NCBI GenBank assembly: GCA_035477215.1
Contig: DATIKU010000031.1
Span: 1-64,000, forward strand
DNA length: 64,000 bases
Direction of reading: 5' to 3'
Source of the DNA: Spirochaetota bacterium
Lineage (GTDB): Bacteria > Spirochaetota > UBA4802 > UBA5368
The notes under the pieces were generated by a model. The model searched no databases, was not told the origin of the DNA, and saw only the letters and a list, made by a program, of their open reading frames with translations. Below are positions 1 to 6,911 of the stretch, in pieces. Position 1 is the first letter of the stretch; each line of letters starts with the position of its first letter. Position numbers and translations under genes: made by a program.

Positions 1-1
1 G

Positions 2-109
2 GATGCGACTGGTTTTGCTTGTGATATCGGCCGGCTGGAAACACGCGGTGGCGACGAACGCTCATCGGTCATCGCGGACTCGATAAAGTACGTTCGCGAA
101 TTGCTGTAA
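2..109 (+). CDS. 3' end of a protein-coding gene (partial at window edge)
   Basis: Frame 2 is open from the window edge to a TAA at 107-109 and gives about 35 residues ending in SIKYVRELL. The composition (acidic, helical C-terminus) is protein-like, while the other two forward frames close early. The family cannot be told from this fragment. It converges on the TetR gene. Moderate confidence that it is coding, none on function. Confidence 0.5.
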   Translation, partial: DATGFACDIGRLETRGGDERSSVIADSIKYVRELL

Positions 110-190
110 CAAACGATCGCGGGCACCACGCCCTCGAGTCAATCGACACGGTCACTCCACGGGAAAAGGTCCCCATGCAGCCTCCTCCCC

Positions 191-805
191 TCACCCCCTC
201 AGCAATTCCTCAACCTCCGTTAGAGCCTTCGGAGTGAGATGGGGCTTCAGCAAATAATAGACCTGCCGCGCGCTTTCGCCGAGGCGCTCGGGCGTGATCT
301 TCGCGTCGCTTATATAAAGCCAGGTGAGCCAGAAGTCGCTGACGATCCAGCCGTTGGTGAGGTTGGCCACGAGCTCTTTCTCCGACGAGGCCCTGATTAT
401 TCCGGCGTCGGCGAGACGCGCATAGAAGGCCTTCTGCCGCCTGAAGCGCACGCGGAGGTTGGCCAGGTATTTCTTCTTGAGCAGCGGGTCGCGCCCCAAC
501 AGCGTGGCGAGCTCCAGGTAAAAGAAGCGGTATTTATAGTAGAGGTCGCAGGTCCGCGTGAATATACCGAAAAACCCGGCCGCCGTGGGCGAGAAGTCCT
601 TTGGCGCACGGTAGAGCGTATCGAAATCGGCGACGATGCGCCCGAAGATTTCGCGGATGATCTCCTCCTTGTCGCGGAAATGGTAATAGAGGTTGCCGGG
701 GCTGATCTTCATGGCCGCGGAGATGTGGTTGGTGGTGACGCGCGAGGCCCCCTTCTCGTTGAAGAGCTCCCTCGCCGCCTCGGTGATGCTGTCCCTTGTT
801 TTCAT
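191..805 (-). CDS. TetR/AcrR-family transcriptional regulator
   Basis: A protein of about 204 residues starting MKTRDSITEAA. Residues 1-50 form a TetR helix-turn-helix (ISAAMKISPGNLYYHF, with the family's typical NLYYHF ending), followed by an all-helical ligand and dimerisation domain. I prefer the ATG at 805 to the upstream in-frame ATG at 826, because the latter lies inside the -10 box. Divergent from an 8-TM membrane protein; a palindrome overlapping its own promoter suggests autoregulation and possible control of that neighbour. Ligand unknown. Confidence 0.9.
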   Translation of the reverse strand: MKTRDSITEAARELFNEKGASRVTTNHISAAMKISPGNLYYHFRDKEEIIREIFGRIVADFDTLYRAPKDFSPTAAGFFGIFTRTCDLYYKYRFFYLELATLLGRDPLLKKKYLANLRVRFRRQKAFYARLADAGIIRASSEKELVANLTNGWIVSDFWLTWLYISDAKITPERLGESARQVYYLLKPHLTPKALTEVEELLRG

Positions 806-825
806 CGCGCGCGCCCCTCTCTCCA

Positions 826-854
826 TTTATAGAGCATATACTCTATATTGTCAA
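826..854 (-). promoter_or_regulatory. Promoter of the TetR gene
   Basis: On the minus strand, TTGACA (849-854) and TATAAA (826-831) are separated by exactly 17 bases, a near-consensus sigma70 promoter. The predicted start near 819 leaves a leader of about 15 nt that carries GAGGGG before the ATG at 805. Confidence 0.75.
828..847. promoter_or_regulatory. Putative TetR operator (inverted repeat)
   Basis: TATAGAG and CTCTATA arms of 7 bases flank a 6-base centre. The repeat sits between and over the -35/-10 elements of the TetR gene, in the intergenic space shared with the divergent membrane protein gene. This is the expected position and size for a TetR-family self-operator; binding is inferred. 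Confidence 0.65.
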
Positions 855-967
855 ACACAATTCCCCCGGCCGGGCCCTTTACGGGCGCCGGCCGTCTCGA
901 TAAAATCCTTGCGTTCCTCCGGGCCGGCGGATAGCATCTGGATACGACGAACGGTTGGAGCGTCATT

Positions 968-1870
968 ATGGCATCGCGCACGTATCCCTTTTACATCTAC
1001 ATCGGCGTTCTTCTCATACTCTTCATGCAGCTTTTCATCTTTCTCGACATGCGGCAGCTTACCACCTGGGCCACGCCGGTCTTCTGGACGGGCCTCATCC
1101 TCGTTCTCGACGCGGTGCTCTACGGCACGGCGCGCCGCTCGCTCCTCCGCACGGGGGCCATCGTCCCGGTCGCGGTCATCTCCGTCATCGGCTGGTGGGT
1201 GTTCGAGTGGTTCAATATCTTCCTGTCCAACTGGCACTACGAAAATCTCGTCGAACCATCATGGCTCCTCTACCCGGCCTATGTATGGTCGTTCGCCACC
1301 ATCATCCCGGGGGTCCTTCTTTTTTATGGCGTGATGTATACGCTCGTCCCGAACATCGCCGCCCGGCCCTTACCTGTCGGCCGGCGTACGCTCACCGCCC
1401 TTTTCATCACCGGGCTCTTTTTTCTATCCATCCCGATCATTCCGTTCTCGATGTACTATGTGAATCGCGCAGCGGACGCCACGCTCTTTTCGTTTCTTTC
1501 GTGGTCGGCGAACACCTACTACTCCGAATTCACCGCCGCTTTCGTGTGGCTCGGATTTGCATTGCTACTTGAACCGGTAAATTTTCTGATGGGGAACCCA
1601 TCGCTGCTTCGGAGTATGTCGCGCGGCGACTACCGCCCGCTCGTGGTTCTCGGCCTCGCGGGCCTGCTCTGCGGCTACCTGTGGGAATTCTGGAACTACT
1701 GGGCGCACACCAAATGGCACTATACCGTTCCGATACTGGGGCACATCAAGCTCTTCGAGATGCCCGTTCTCGGCTACCTCGGATTCATCCCTTTCGCCTG
1801 GGAGCTCTACGCCATGGTGGCGCTCGTCTATCCGCGCGCCATCCGTATCATCGAAGGGGAAACGGCATGA
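968..1870 (+). CDS. Polytopic membrane protein with internal duplication, function unknown
   Basis: 300 residues with about eight hydrophobic segments spread over the whole length and no signal-type N-terminus beyond the first segment. Two stretches resemble each other: a W/F/E/N-rich motif ending in NWHYENL (about residues 78-98) and WEFWNYWAHTKWHY (about residues 238-251), each followed by a hydrophobic segment. This suggests an ancient duplication. I do not recognise the family; the aromatic motifs faintly recall integral-membrane cyclase domains but that is speculation. It overlaps the next small gene by ATGA and may be controlled by the divergent TetR regulator. Confidence 0.8.
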   Translation: MASRTYPFYIYIGVLLILFMQLFIFLDMRQLTTWATPVFWTGLILVLDAVLYGTARRSLLRTGAIVPVAVISVIGWWVFEWFNIFLSNWHYENLVEPSWLLYPAYVWSFATIIPGVLLFYGVMYTLVPNIAARPLPVGRRTLTALFITGLFFLSIPIIPFSMYYVNRAADATLFSFLSWSANTYYSEFTAAFVWLGFALLLEPVNFLMGNPSLLRSMSRGDYRPLVVLGLAGLLCGYLWEFWNYWAHTKWHYTVPILGHIKLFEMPVLGYLGFIPFAWELYAMVALVYPRAIRIIEGETA

Positions 1871-2070
1871 TCACCGTCGTGGAGAACAGAGACTGCGAGG
1901 CCTGTAAGACGAAGGAAGCCGTGGTGCTCTGTAACGGGTGCGGGAAGGCCCTGTGCGCCGACTGCCGCGTCTTTGACCTGTGGTGCTACGGCTGCGGCCA
2001 TGGCGACCCCAGGGTCTTCTGTAAAAGCTGCAACGACAATCCCGAGGTCAACGTGTGGAAGGGGCCGTGA
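1867..2070 (+). CDS. Small cysteine-rich, probably zinc-binding protein
   Basis: 67 residues starting MITVVENRDCEACKTK at an ATG that overlaps the stop of the membrane protein gene (ATGA), so translation is probably coupled. Paired cysteines (CEAC, CNGCGKALCADC, CYGCGH, CKSC) form treble-clef or B-box-like zinc motifs. No DNA-binding or catalytic segment is visible. It is probably an accessory of the 8-TM protein; function unknown. Its stop overlaps the GTG of a gene remnant. Confidence 0.75.
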   Translation: MITVVENRDCEACKTKEAVVLCNGCGKALCADCRVFDLWCYGCGHGDPRVFCKSCNDNPEVNVWKGP

Positions 2071-2171
2071 ACACGCCCGACCTCAACCGCTTTCGGGGAA
2101 TCCACACGCGCATCGCCGCAGGCGCGCCGGGCGGCCAATCCAGGCAGCACAACAGCATGCCTCCTGTTTAA
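2067..2171 (+). pseudogene. 5' remnant of a paralogue of the gene at 4636
   Basis: Begins with GTG overlapping the previous stop (GTGA) and reads VNTPDLNRFRGIHTRIAAG, closely matching the first residues of the protein at 4636-5070 (MGTPDLSRFREICTRIAEG). Similarity fades after about 27 residues and a TAA follows at residue 35, against 144 residues in the intact copy. I read it as a truncated duplicate; a functional short peptide is unlikely. Confidence 0.7.
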
Positions 2172-2181
2172 CCGGTTATGG

Positions 2182-2295
2182 TTATCTCTTCACAAGCCGG
2201 AGAATGAACAGTAAAACAATCGCTCCGACAAGCGCGATCACTACGGAGCCGACGAACCCTCCTGTCGACACTCCAAGAAATCTGACATGATTTCA
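2182..2295 (-). pseudogene. 3' remnant of a GlsB/YeaQ-family gene
   Basis: The minus strand reads VRFLGVSTGGFVGSVVIALV and continues to a ...LRLVKR stop. This aligns almost residue for residue with the C-terminal half of the intact protein at 6582-6830 (FRLLGITAGGMLGSIVVALV...). An in-frame stop lies immediately upstream, so only the last ~35 codons survive. It abuts the other remnant at 2067-2171, marking a deletion or recombination junction near 2172-2181. Confidence 0.7.
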
Positions 2296-2504
2296 ATAGA
2301 ATCTTGATGGAAGCCTATCGCTCACTTTATGGAATAGCAGGGTGAAAAGAATAAAAATCGGAGAAGGTCCCTGTTGCCGTAAAGTGTTTCCCGCCGGCTG
2401 ATGCCCGCTCGGGCGAGGCGCTTCCTTCCTGAATACATTTTCTTTGGTCGTTAAATCCATCTGCCGGAGTCTGGATATTGCTTTTGGCCCCGGGCATGCA
2501 TATT
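2296..2504. other. Intergenic region without recognised gene
   Basis: About 200 bases between the GlsB-type remnant and the 3' end of the chemoreceptor gene. A short GCCCGAGCGGGC hairpin occurs but no T-run follows on either strand, so I do not call a terminator. Nothing else is supported. Confidence 0.4.
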
Positions 2505-4103
2505 TCAGAGCGAAAGCCGGGTACTACCCGCGCCGGCAACGCCTCTGGTGGATCTAACCGCGTTTTCCAGTCCGGCCGCTATATCCGACATGCGCCGGGA
2601 ATTCTGTAAAATCTTCTCCGCTTCCGTTACGAAATTCTGAGTGATACCATTGACGTCTGAAATCGTTTTCACGATCTCGCTTATGGCGTTCTTGTGCTCT
2701 TCGATGATAATCATGCTTTCATTTGACCGGATTTTCACGTTGTTCACCTGCTCGTTCGCGGCGACGTTGACGGTCGACTGCCGCTGAACATGCTTTGAGA
2801 TTTGATTCATCATGCCGTCGATGGAGGTTATTCTCTCGATAACCAGCGCGATTTTACCGGTGACCTCGGTAACATCGATCATTCCCCTGTTGATTTCATT
2901 GTCGCTGGTCAGTATGAGGGTGTCGATGTCCTTGATGCTGCTTGCCGTTTGATCGGCGAGCTTCGATATTTCGTCGGCGACGACCGCGAAACCCCTGCCG
3001 GCGTCGCCCGCCCTCGCCGCTTCGATCGCCGCGTTCAGGCTAAGCAGGTTGATCCTGTCGGAAATATCATCGATGATGTTGATTATATTCCGGATGTCTT
3101 TCGAACCGTCCACAATCGTCCCCAGGCTCCCGCTCATTTTCGTGAGAGACTGCTCTCCCGCGTGCGCGTCGCGTCCGATACCGCTGGAAATATCAATGGT
3201 CTCCCGGGTTATATGTCCGATATCACCCACCGTAGCGGAGAGTTCTCCCATTCGTTCCGCCAGGACGCTCAGGTCGTTATACTGGCTGCGCGTCCCTCCC
3301 TCGACGGATTCCATACCGGCGGAGATTTCCTCCACTGCCGAGGTAATCTCCTCAATCGACGCGGCGAGGTTCTGGGCCGCTTCGGTGAAAACCAGCGATG
3401 CCCCCGAAAGGTCCTGTGAAAGCCTTGCCAGATCCGACGAGGATTCGGTAATCGAGTCAACGAGCTTATGCAGGGCCTCATTCTGCCCCGCTTGCTGGTG
3501 CGACACTTCCTCAAGTCTTTTCAGCGTGGCCCCGAAGATTGTCGTTATGAGCAGAGAGATCGCGACGGTGAAGATCACGGCGCAAACGGAATAGATGCAC
3601 CCCATCCTCGCAACGGCCGCCCCCGCCTCATCAAGCCGCTGCGATACCAGCGCATAAGCTGCAATGGCGCATGCAATGATGATTACGGCGAAGGATACGA
3701 CCCATCTTTTTGTGCAGAAAAGCGCGATAAAAACCACGGATGCCTGCAGGAAGTAAAAATTTGCCGAGAAGACCGTGTTCGGTTCGCGAACGATTCTGGC
3801 GATAACGCCACCCAGGAGAGCCAGCACAATGATCGTACTGATCAGGTTGGCCGCCGCGTTGTAGTGCCCGCGCCTGAGAATGACGAGGGACACGGCCATG
3901 GAGGCCACGATCGCGGCGACAACCGGAAAGGTGGTCCTGAGAGAGGCGGGCGCTGTCAGAACGAGCATTACGATGAGCAGCGTGCAAACTATCATGCAGA
4001 ATAAAATGAATTTTACAAGGGTCCTGGCGAGTCTTTCCTTGAGGAAGGACGTTTCTCTGAACCTTTCAATAAAATAATCGATTATTAACGAAAAGTTGTT
4101 CAT
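2505..4103 (-). CDS. Methyl-accepting chemotaxis protein with 6-TM N-terminal sensor
   Basis: 532 residues. The N-terminal ~200 residues contain about six hydrophobic segments and no large periplasmic loop, so the sensor is membrane-embedded. There is no obvious HAMP domain. The C-terminal half is a coiled-coil signalling domain with the conserved hairpin tip ([16 protein letters not shown], then [15 protein letters not shown]) that binds CheA/CheW. A strong ribosome binding site AAAGGAGGGG precedes the ATG at 4103. The same architecture recurs at 17220-18785, so these are paralogues. Signal sensed is unknown. Confidence 0.93.
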   Translation of the reverse strand: MNNFSLIIDYFIERFRETSFLKERLARTLVKFILFCMIVCTLLIVMLVLTAPASLRTTFPVVAAIVASMAVSLVILRRGHYNAAANLISTIIVLALLGGVIARIVREPNTVFSANFYFLQASVVFIALFCTKRWVVSFAVIIIACAIAAYALVSQRLDEAGAAVARMGCIYSVCAVIFTVAISLLITTIFGATLKRLEEVSHQQAGQNEALHKLVDSITESSSDLARLSQDLSGASLVFTEAAQNLAASIEEITSAVEEISAGMESVEGGTRSQYNDLSVLAERMGELSATVGDIGHITRETIDISSGIGRDAHAGEQSLTKMSGSLGTIVDGSKDIRNIINIIDDISDRINLLSLNAAIEAARAGDAGRGFAVVADEISKLADQTASSIKDIDTLILTSDNEINRGMIDVTEVTGKIALVIERITSIDGMMNQISKHVQRQSTVNVAANEQVNNVKIRSNESMIIIEEHKNAISEIVKTISDVNGITQNFVTEAEKILQNSRRMSDIAAGLENAVRSTRGVAGAGSTRLSL

Positions 4104-4360
4104 CAGTCACCCCTCCTTTGCCCTGCCGCATCGCTTCCCGTGTCGCTATCCAGGAAAGTTCTTCCTCTCCGGAGAAAAATTTCTTCGGATATATGCCCGG
4201 TTGTCGGGAGTTCTCCTCCGGTGACGGCCCTTCTCCCACCGAAAGGCCCCATATCAGGGGACTTTTATAAATTCTCCGCTCACGCATGCTGCCTTTTTGC
4301 CTCTACGGATGGAAGCATTGTCGACAGCGTCAAGGAACGGTACAGGACGGTAATTGTATG
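4104..4360. other. Intergenic leader region of the chemoreceptor
   Basis: This stretch holds the ribosome binding site of the chemoreceptor gene (about 4110-4122) and presumably its promoter. I found no consensus sigma70 or FliA-type promoter that I would defend, and no RNA element. Confidence 0.4.
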
Positions 4361-4645
4361 TCAATGATTATTCCGTTTTAGTAATGACTCCTTGACCGGC
4401 CGCAGGCCTCGCTTCACCTCCTCCAAATATTCTTCGTGACACTCGCATCCTCTACGCATCATATACCATGCCTGTTCGGCCCGGTACCCATAAACAATCG
4501 AGGGGGCGCATCGATACAGCCGACACGATCCGGACATTCCGCCGGCGGATCCAGGTTCCCATTCCCGGCAATCATGCAGGCCCCCACACTCCTCCGCAGC
4601 TTGACATTCAATCGCACCGGGTATACTCTCCGTACATGGGCACAC
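4361..4645 (-). CDS. Possible small cysteine-rich protein
   Basis: An open frame of 94 codons with a protein-like second half (YGYRAEQAWYMMRRGCECHE, then a charged helix) and cysteines in the first half (CQAAEEC, CREW, CRLYRC). The nearest start at 4645 overlaps, on the opposite strand, the start of the gene at 4636; an internal ATG at 4537 preceded by GGCGGA is an alternative. It lies in an otherwise empty 530-base gap. No family recognised; it could be a chance frame. Confidence 0.4.
   Translation of the reverse strand: MCPCTESIPGAIECQAAEECGGLHDCREWEPGSAGGMSGSCRLYRCAPSIVYGYRAEQAWYMMRRGCECHEEYLEEVKRGLRPVKESLLKRNNH
4601..4627 (+). promoter_or_regulatory. Promoter, probably driving a leaderless mRNA
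   Basis: TTGACA (4601-4606) and TATACT (4622-4627) with a short 15-base spacer. The ATG at 4636 begins only 8 bases after the -10 box and no Shine-Dalgarno sequence is present between them, so transcription would begin at or next to the start codon. Confidence 0.5.
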
Positions 4646-5070
4646 CCGATCTCTCCCGCTTCCGTGAAATCTGCACCCGCATCGCCGAAGGCACGCCGCG
4701 GGGCCATTCGTGGAAATGGGACGACCGTTTCAACGCCGCGCTCATGGCCTTCGAATCGGCCCAGAAGGAGCGTGTGTTCGGCGCGGTCATCAACGAGTTT
4801 GTCCGGCACTGGGACGTCGGCACCATCGAAAAGGCCTCGCAGCGCGTGCGCGGCATCGTGGACTCGACCTTCGATATCCGTCCGGGACAGCTCATATTCG
4901 CCGCCGAGGCCGACGGCGACTTCATCCTCCTGGCGGCCTGGTGGCCCTGGGCGAACGAAACAATCATCTCCATGCGCATAGGGCTGTATTCGACGGGAAG
5001 GGCTCCGCTCTGCCGCGACGAGGCCGCCCGATGTCTGCGCGAATGGCTGGGGGTGGAGGAGGAAGGGTGA
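4636..5070 (+). CDS. Conserved-looking protein of unknown function
   Basis: 144 residues starting MGTPDLSRFREICTRI. The body mixes alpha and beta predictions, with a Trp-rich hydrophobic stretch (ILLAAWWPWANE) and a C-terminal RCLREWLG helix. No signal peptide or TM segment, so it is probably cytoplasmic. I prefer 4636 to earlier in-frame starts because the promoter ends at 4627 and because a truncated paralogue at 2067 begins at the equivalent codon. Function not recognised. Confidence 0.75.
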   Translation: MGTPDLSRFREICTRIAEGTPRGHSWKWDDRFNAALMAFESAQKERVFGAVINEFVRHWDVGTIEKASQRVRGIVDSTFDIRPGQLIFAAEADGDFILLAAWWPWANETIISMRIGLYSTGRAPLCRDEAARCLREWLGVEEEG

Positions 5071-5100
5071 GAAGTTTATTCTTTTGCCTTCAACGCCCTG

Positions 5101-5119
5101 TTTGACAAACACTGTCAAA
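5101..5119. promoter_or_regulatory. Palindromic putative operator upstream of the barrel gene
   Basis: Perfect inverted repeat TTTGACA-AACAC-TGTCAAA. The left arm contains a TTGACA that would serve as -35, but the -10 at the right distance (TAAGCA, 5125-5130) is weak, as is usual for regulated promoters. It lies about 107 bases upstream of the ATG at 5226. The size suits a dimeric HTH repressor; the binding protein is unknown. Confidence 0.5.
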
Positions 5120-5225
5120 TAATGTAAGCATAGTGACCGGCACGCCGCTCGATCGGTCCTTTGGGCCCGGTCGCCCGGACCCCGGCGGGCGTCCTGCGTC
5201 GCGCGCCACAACAGGAGGATACACG

Positions 5226-5972
5226 ATGAAAACCATACGGCGAACACTACGCACATTCGTACTACTGCTCGCGCTCTCCCCGATTCCCGCGGCCGCGGAA
5301 TTCATAGCCGTTCTGCAGGGTGGCACGGTGTACTCATCCCGCAACGACGTGGCCCTTCCCGGCGACACGGGAACGCGCTTTTCGTACGTCGACGACCTCG
5401 ACTCGGACATTGTGTTCTCGCCGCGCGTGGAGGCCGGGTACGAGTTCGCCGGGCGGCATTACGTCGGGCTCATGGCGTCGTGGCTGAGGATTCGTCCCGA
5501 GGGAAGGCTCGACCGGGCCGTCGAGTTCGACGGCAAAACCTTCCCGGCCGGCACCGACGTAAAGGGGCGCTTCAGGTTCGATTCATACCGGGCGCATTAC
5601 CGCTATTATTTTCTGAGCAACGGGATCGTGAAGCTCGGCGCCGGCATTACCGGGAAGATTCGGGACGCCGAGATTTCGCTGGAGGGCGGCGGGCAGAAAG
5701 GGGGGCTCGACAATACCGGCTTCGTGCCGCTATTGAACTTCTACCTGGAATGGATCGTCTCTCCGGCCCTGTCGCTCCTCGCCTGCGGCGACGCGGCGTG
5801 GTCGCCCTACGGCCGCGCCGAGGACGTGTTCGCGGGGATCGTGTACCGCCGCACCGAACGCGTGGCGCTCATGGCCGGCTACCGGCTGCTCGAGGGCGGC
5901 GCCGACAACGACACGGTCTATACCTTCTCAATGTTCCATTACGCGGTGCTCGGCGCGGAGCTGCGCTATTAA
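5226..5972 (+). CDS. Outer-membrane beta-barrel-type protein
   Basis: 248 residues after choosing the ATG at 5226, which has AGGAGGA in front. Residues 1-24 are a signal peptide ending PAAAEF. The rest alternates short amphipathic strands (GYEFAGRHYVGLMASWLRI, YRAHYRYYFLS, VALMAGYRLL) and ends with a strand closing in Tyr (LGAELRY), typical of an outer-membrane barrel of about 8-10 strands. Substrate or role unknown. Possibly regulated through the palindrome at 5101-5119. Confidence 0.8.
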   Translation: MKTIRRTLRTFVLLLALSPIPAAAEFIAVLQGGTVYSSRNDVALPGDTGTRFSYVDDLDSDIVFSPRVEAGYEFAGRHYVGLMASWLRIRPEGRLDRAVEFDGKTFPAGTDVKGRFRFDSYRAHYRYYFLSNGIVKLGAGITGKIRDAEISLEGGGQKGGLDNTGFVPLLNFYLEWIVSPALSLLACGDAAWSPYGRAEDVFAGIVYRRTERVALMAGYRLLEGGADNDTVYTFSMFHYAVLGAELRY

Positions 5973-6043
5973 GGCACGGACCTCCGATCCTGGCGCGCGC
6001 CGCTACGTCCGCGCCAGGCGAGCCCGTTATCAGGCGGCGCCGC

Positions 6044-6520
6044 TCAGGCCTTAACCGAAAGCGTCACCAGTTCCTGAACCGCGCCTTCGATCCCCCTGGA
6101 GGTCTCGGACAGCTCGGTGGAGCCGTGCGCGATCTCCTGCGCGCGCTGGTTGATGTACGATATATTCCTCGAAATCTCGTCGAAGGCGGTCTTCTGCTCG
6201 TCGACCGCCGTGAGTATCCTGTCGGCCTCCGAGAGTATCCGCCCGAGCGAGCCGCGCGCCATCGTGACGAATGAGTAGCAGCCCGCGCTCGTAAACACCA
6301 GGGAGACGGTGCTGTCGATTATGAAATCGAGCATCTGGGAGAAATTGAGGTCGCCGGCGGACTCGAAGACGATGCCGAGTAGAAAAACCAGCGCGATATT
6401 CGCCACCGAGGAGATGCGTTTAACGGGGCGAACCGAGGCAATGCACCGCCGGGTTCCGGTTGAACGGGCGCTCGGTACGCGCGGCCTGCGCGAACAGGAA
6501 CAGCAGTGACGCGCCGATAT
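6044..6520 (-). pseudogene. Truncated, frameshifted chemoreceptor-like gene
   Basis: Minus-strand reading from about 6520 gives a hydrophobic stretch DIGASLLFLFAQAARTERPF that runs to a stop at 6420-6422. A second frame takes over near 6430 (VKRISSVANIALVFLLG) and continues through a helix and a coiled coil (FDEISRNISYINQRAQEIAH) to the typical receptor C-terminus ending at 6044. The CheA-binding hairpin tip is missing and no N-terminal start is found before a large inverted repeat at 6520-6577. Best read as a decayed receptor; the 3' part (from GTG at 6406) could still be translated. Confidence 0.55.
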
Positions 6521-6577
6521 CCCTGAATATTCAGGGACACCGTGCGCCCCGGGAGCGGACGGGGCACGGTGTCCCTG
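6520..6577. repeat. Composite palindrome / large hairpin
   Basis: Two nested inverted repeats: TCCCTGAATATTCAGGGA (6520-6537, perfect) and CAGGGACACCGTGC(G)CCCC at 6532-6550 pairing with GGGGCACGGTGTCCCTG at 6561-6577 (17 paired bases, one bulge, 10-base loop). It lies between the 3' end of the GlsB-type gene and the broken receptor. As a minus-strand terminator it lacks a U-run. It could be a small mobile or REP-like palindrome that marks the truncation point of the receptor. Confidence 0.65.
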
Positions 6578-6581
6578 AGGA

Positions 6582-6830
6582 TTATTTTTTGATCAGCTTC
6601 ACGATATACAACAGCACAATCGCACCGACGAGCGCGACAACGATTGAGCCGAGCATTCCTCCCGCCGTTATGCCGAGGAGCCTGAACAGGAAGGCGCCGA
6701 TAAACGATCCGATGATGCCGACGATGATATTACCGGCGAGGCCGAACCCGCCGCCTTTCATGATTATTCCGGCCAGCCACCCGGCGACCGCCCCGATCAC
6801 CACAAACAGAAGTAACGATGTAAGGCTCAT
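6582..6830 (-). CDS. GlsB/YeaQ/YmgE-family small membrane protein
   Basis: 82 residues starting MSLTSLLLFVVIGAVAGW at an ATG preceded by AGGAGGGGAAT. Three hydrophobic segments rich in Gly contain the family hallmarks (GWLAGIIMKGGGFGL, NIIVGIIGSFIGAFL, GGMLGSIVVALVGAIVLLY). Members of this 'transglycosylase-associated' family are stress-linked inner-membrane proteins without known catalysis. A 3' remnant of a paralogue lies at 2182-2295. Confidence 0.92.
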   Translation of the reverse strand: MSLTSLLLFVVIGAVAGWLAGIIMKGGGFGLAGNIIVGIIGSFIGAFLFRLLGITAGGMLGSIVVALVGAIVLLYIVKLIKK

Positions 6831-6911
6831 ATTCCCCTCCTGGCGTATTTGATATACCCGCATTCTTTCACGGTCCGCGGATAAAGTCAAGCGCGCGTGA
6901 TGTATTTCACC

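Noticed and set aside
6561-6590. Plus-strand intrinsic terminator (hairpin followed by TTATTTTTT)
   Set aside because: The T-run is the Lys codons and stop of the minus-strand GlsB-type gene, and no plus-strand gene ends just before it.
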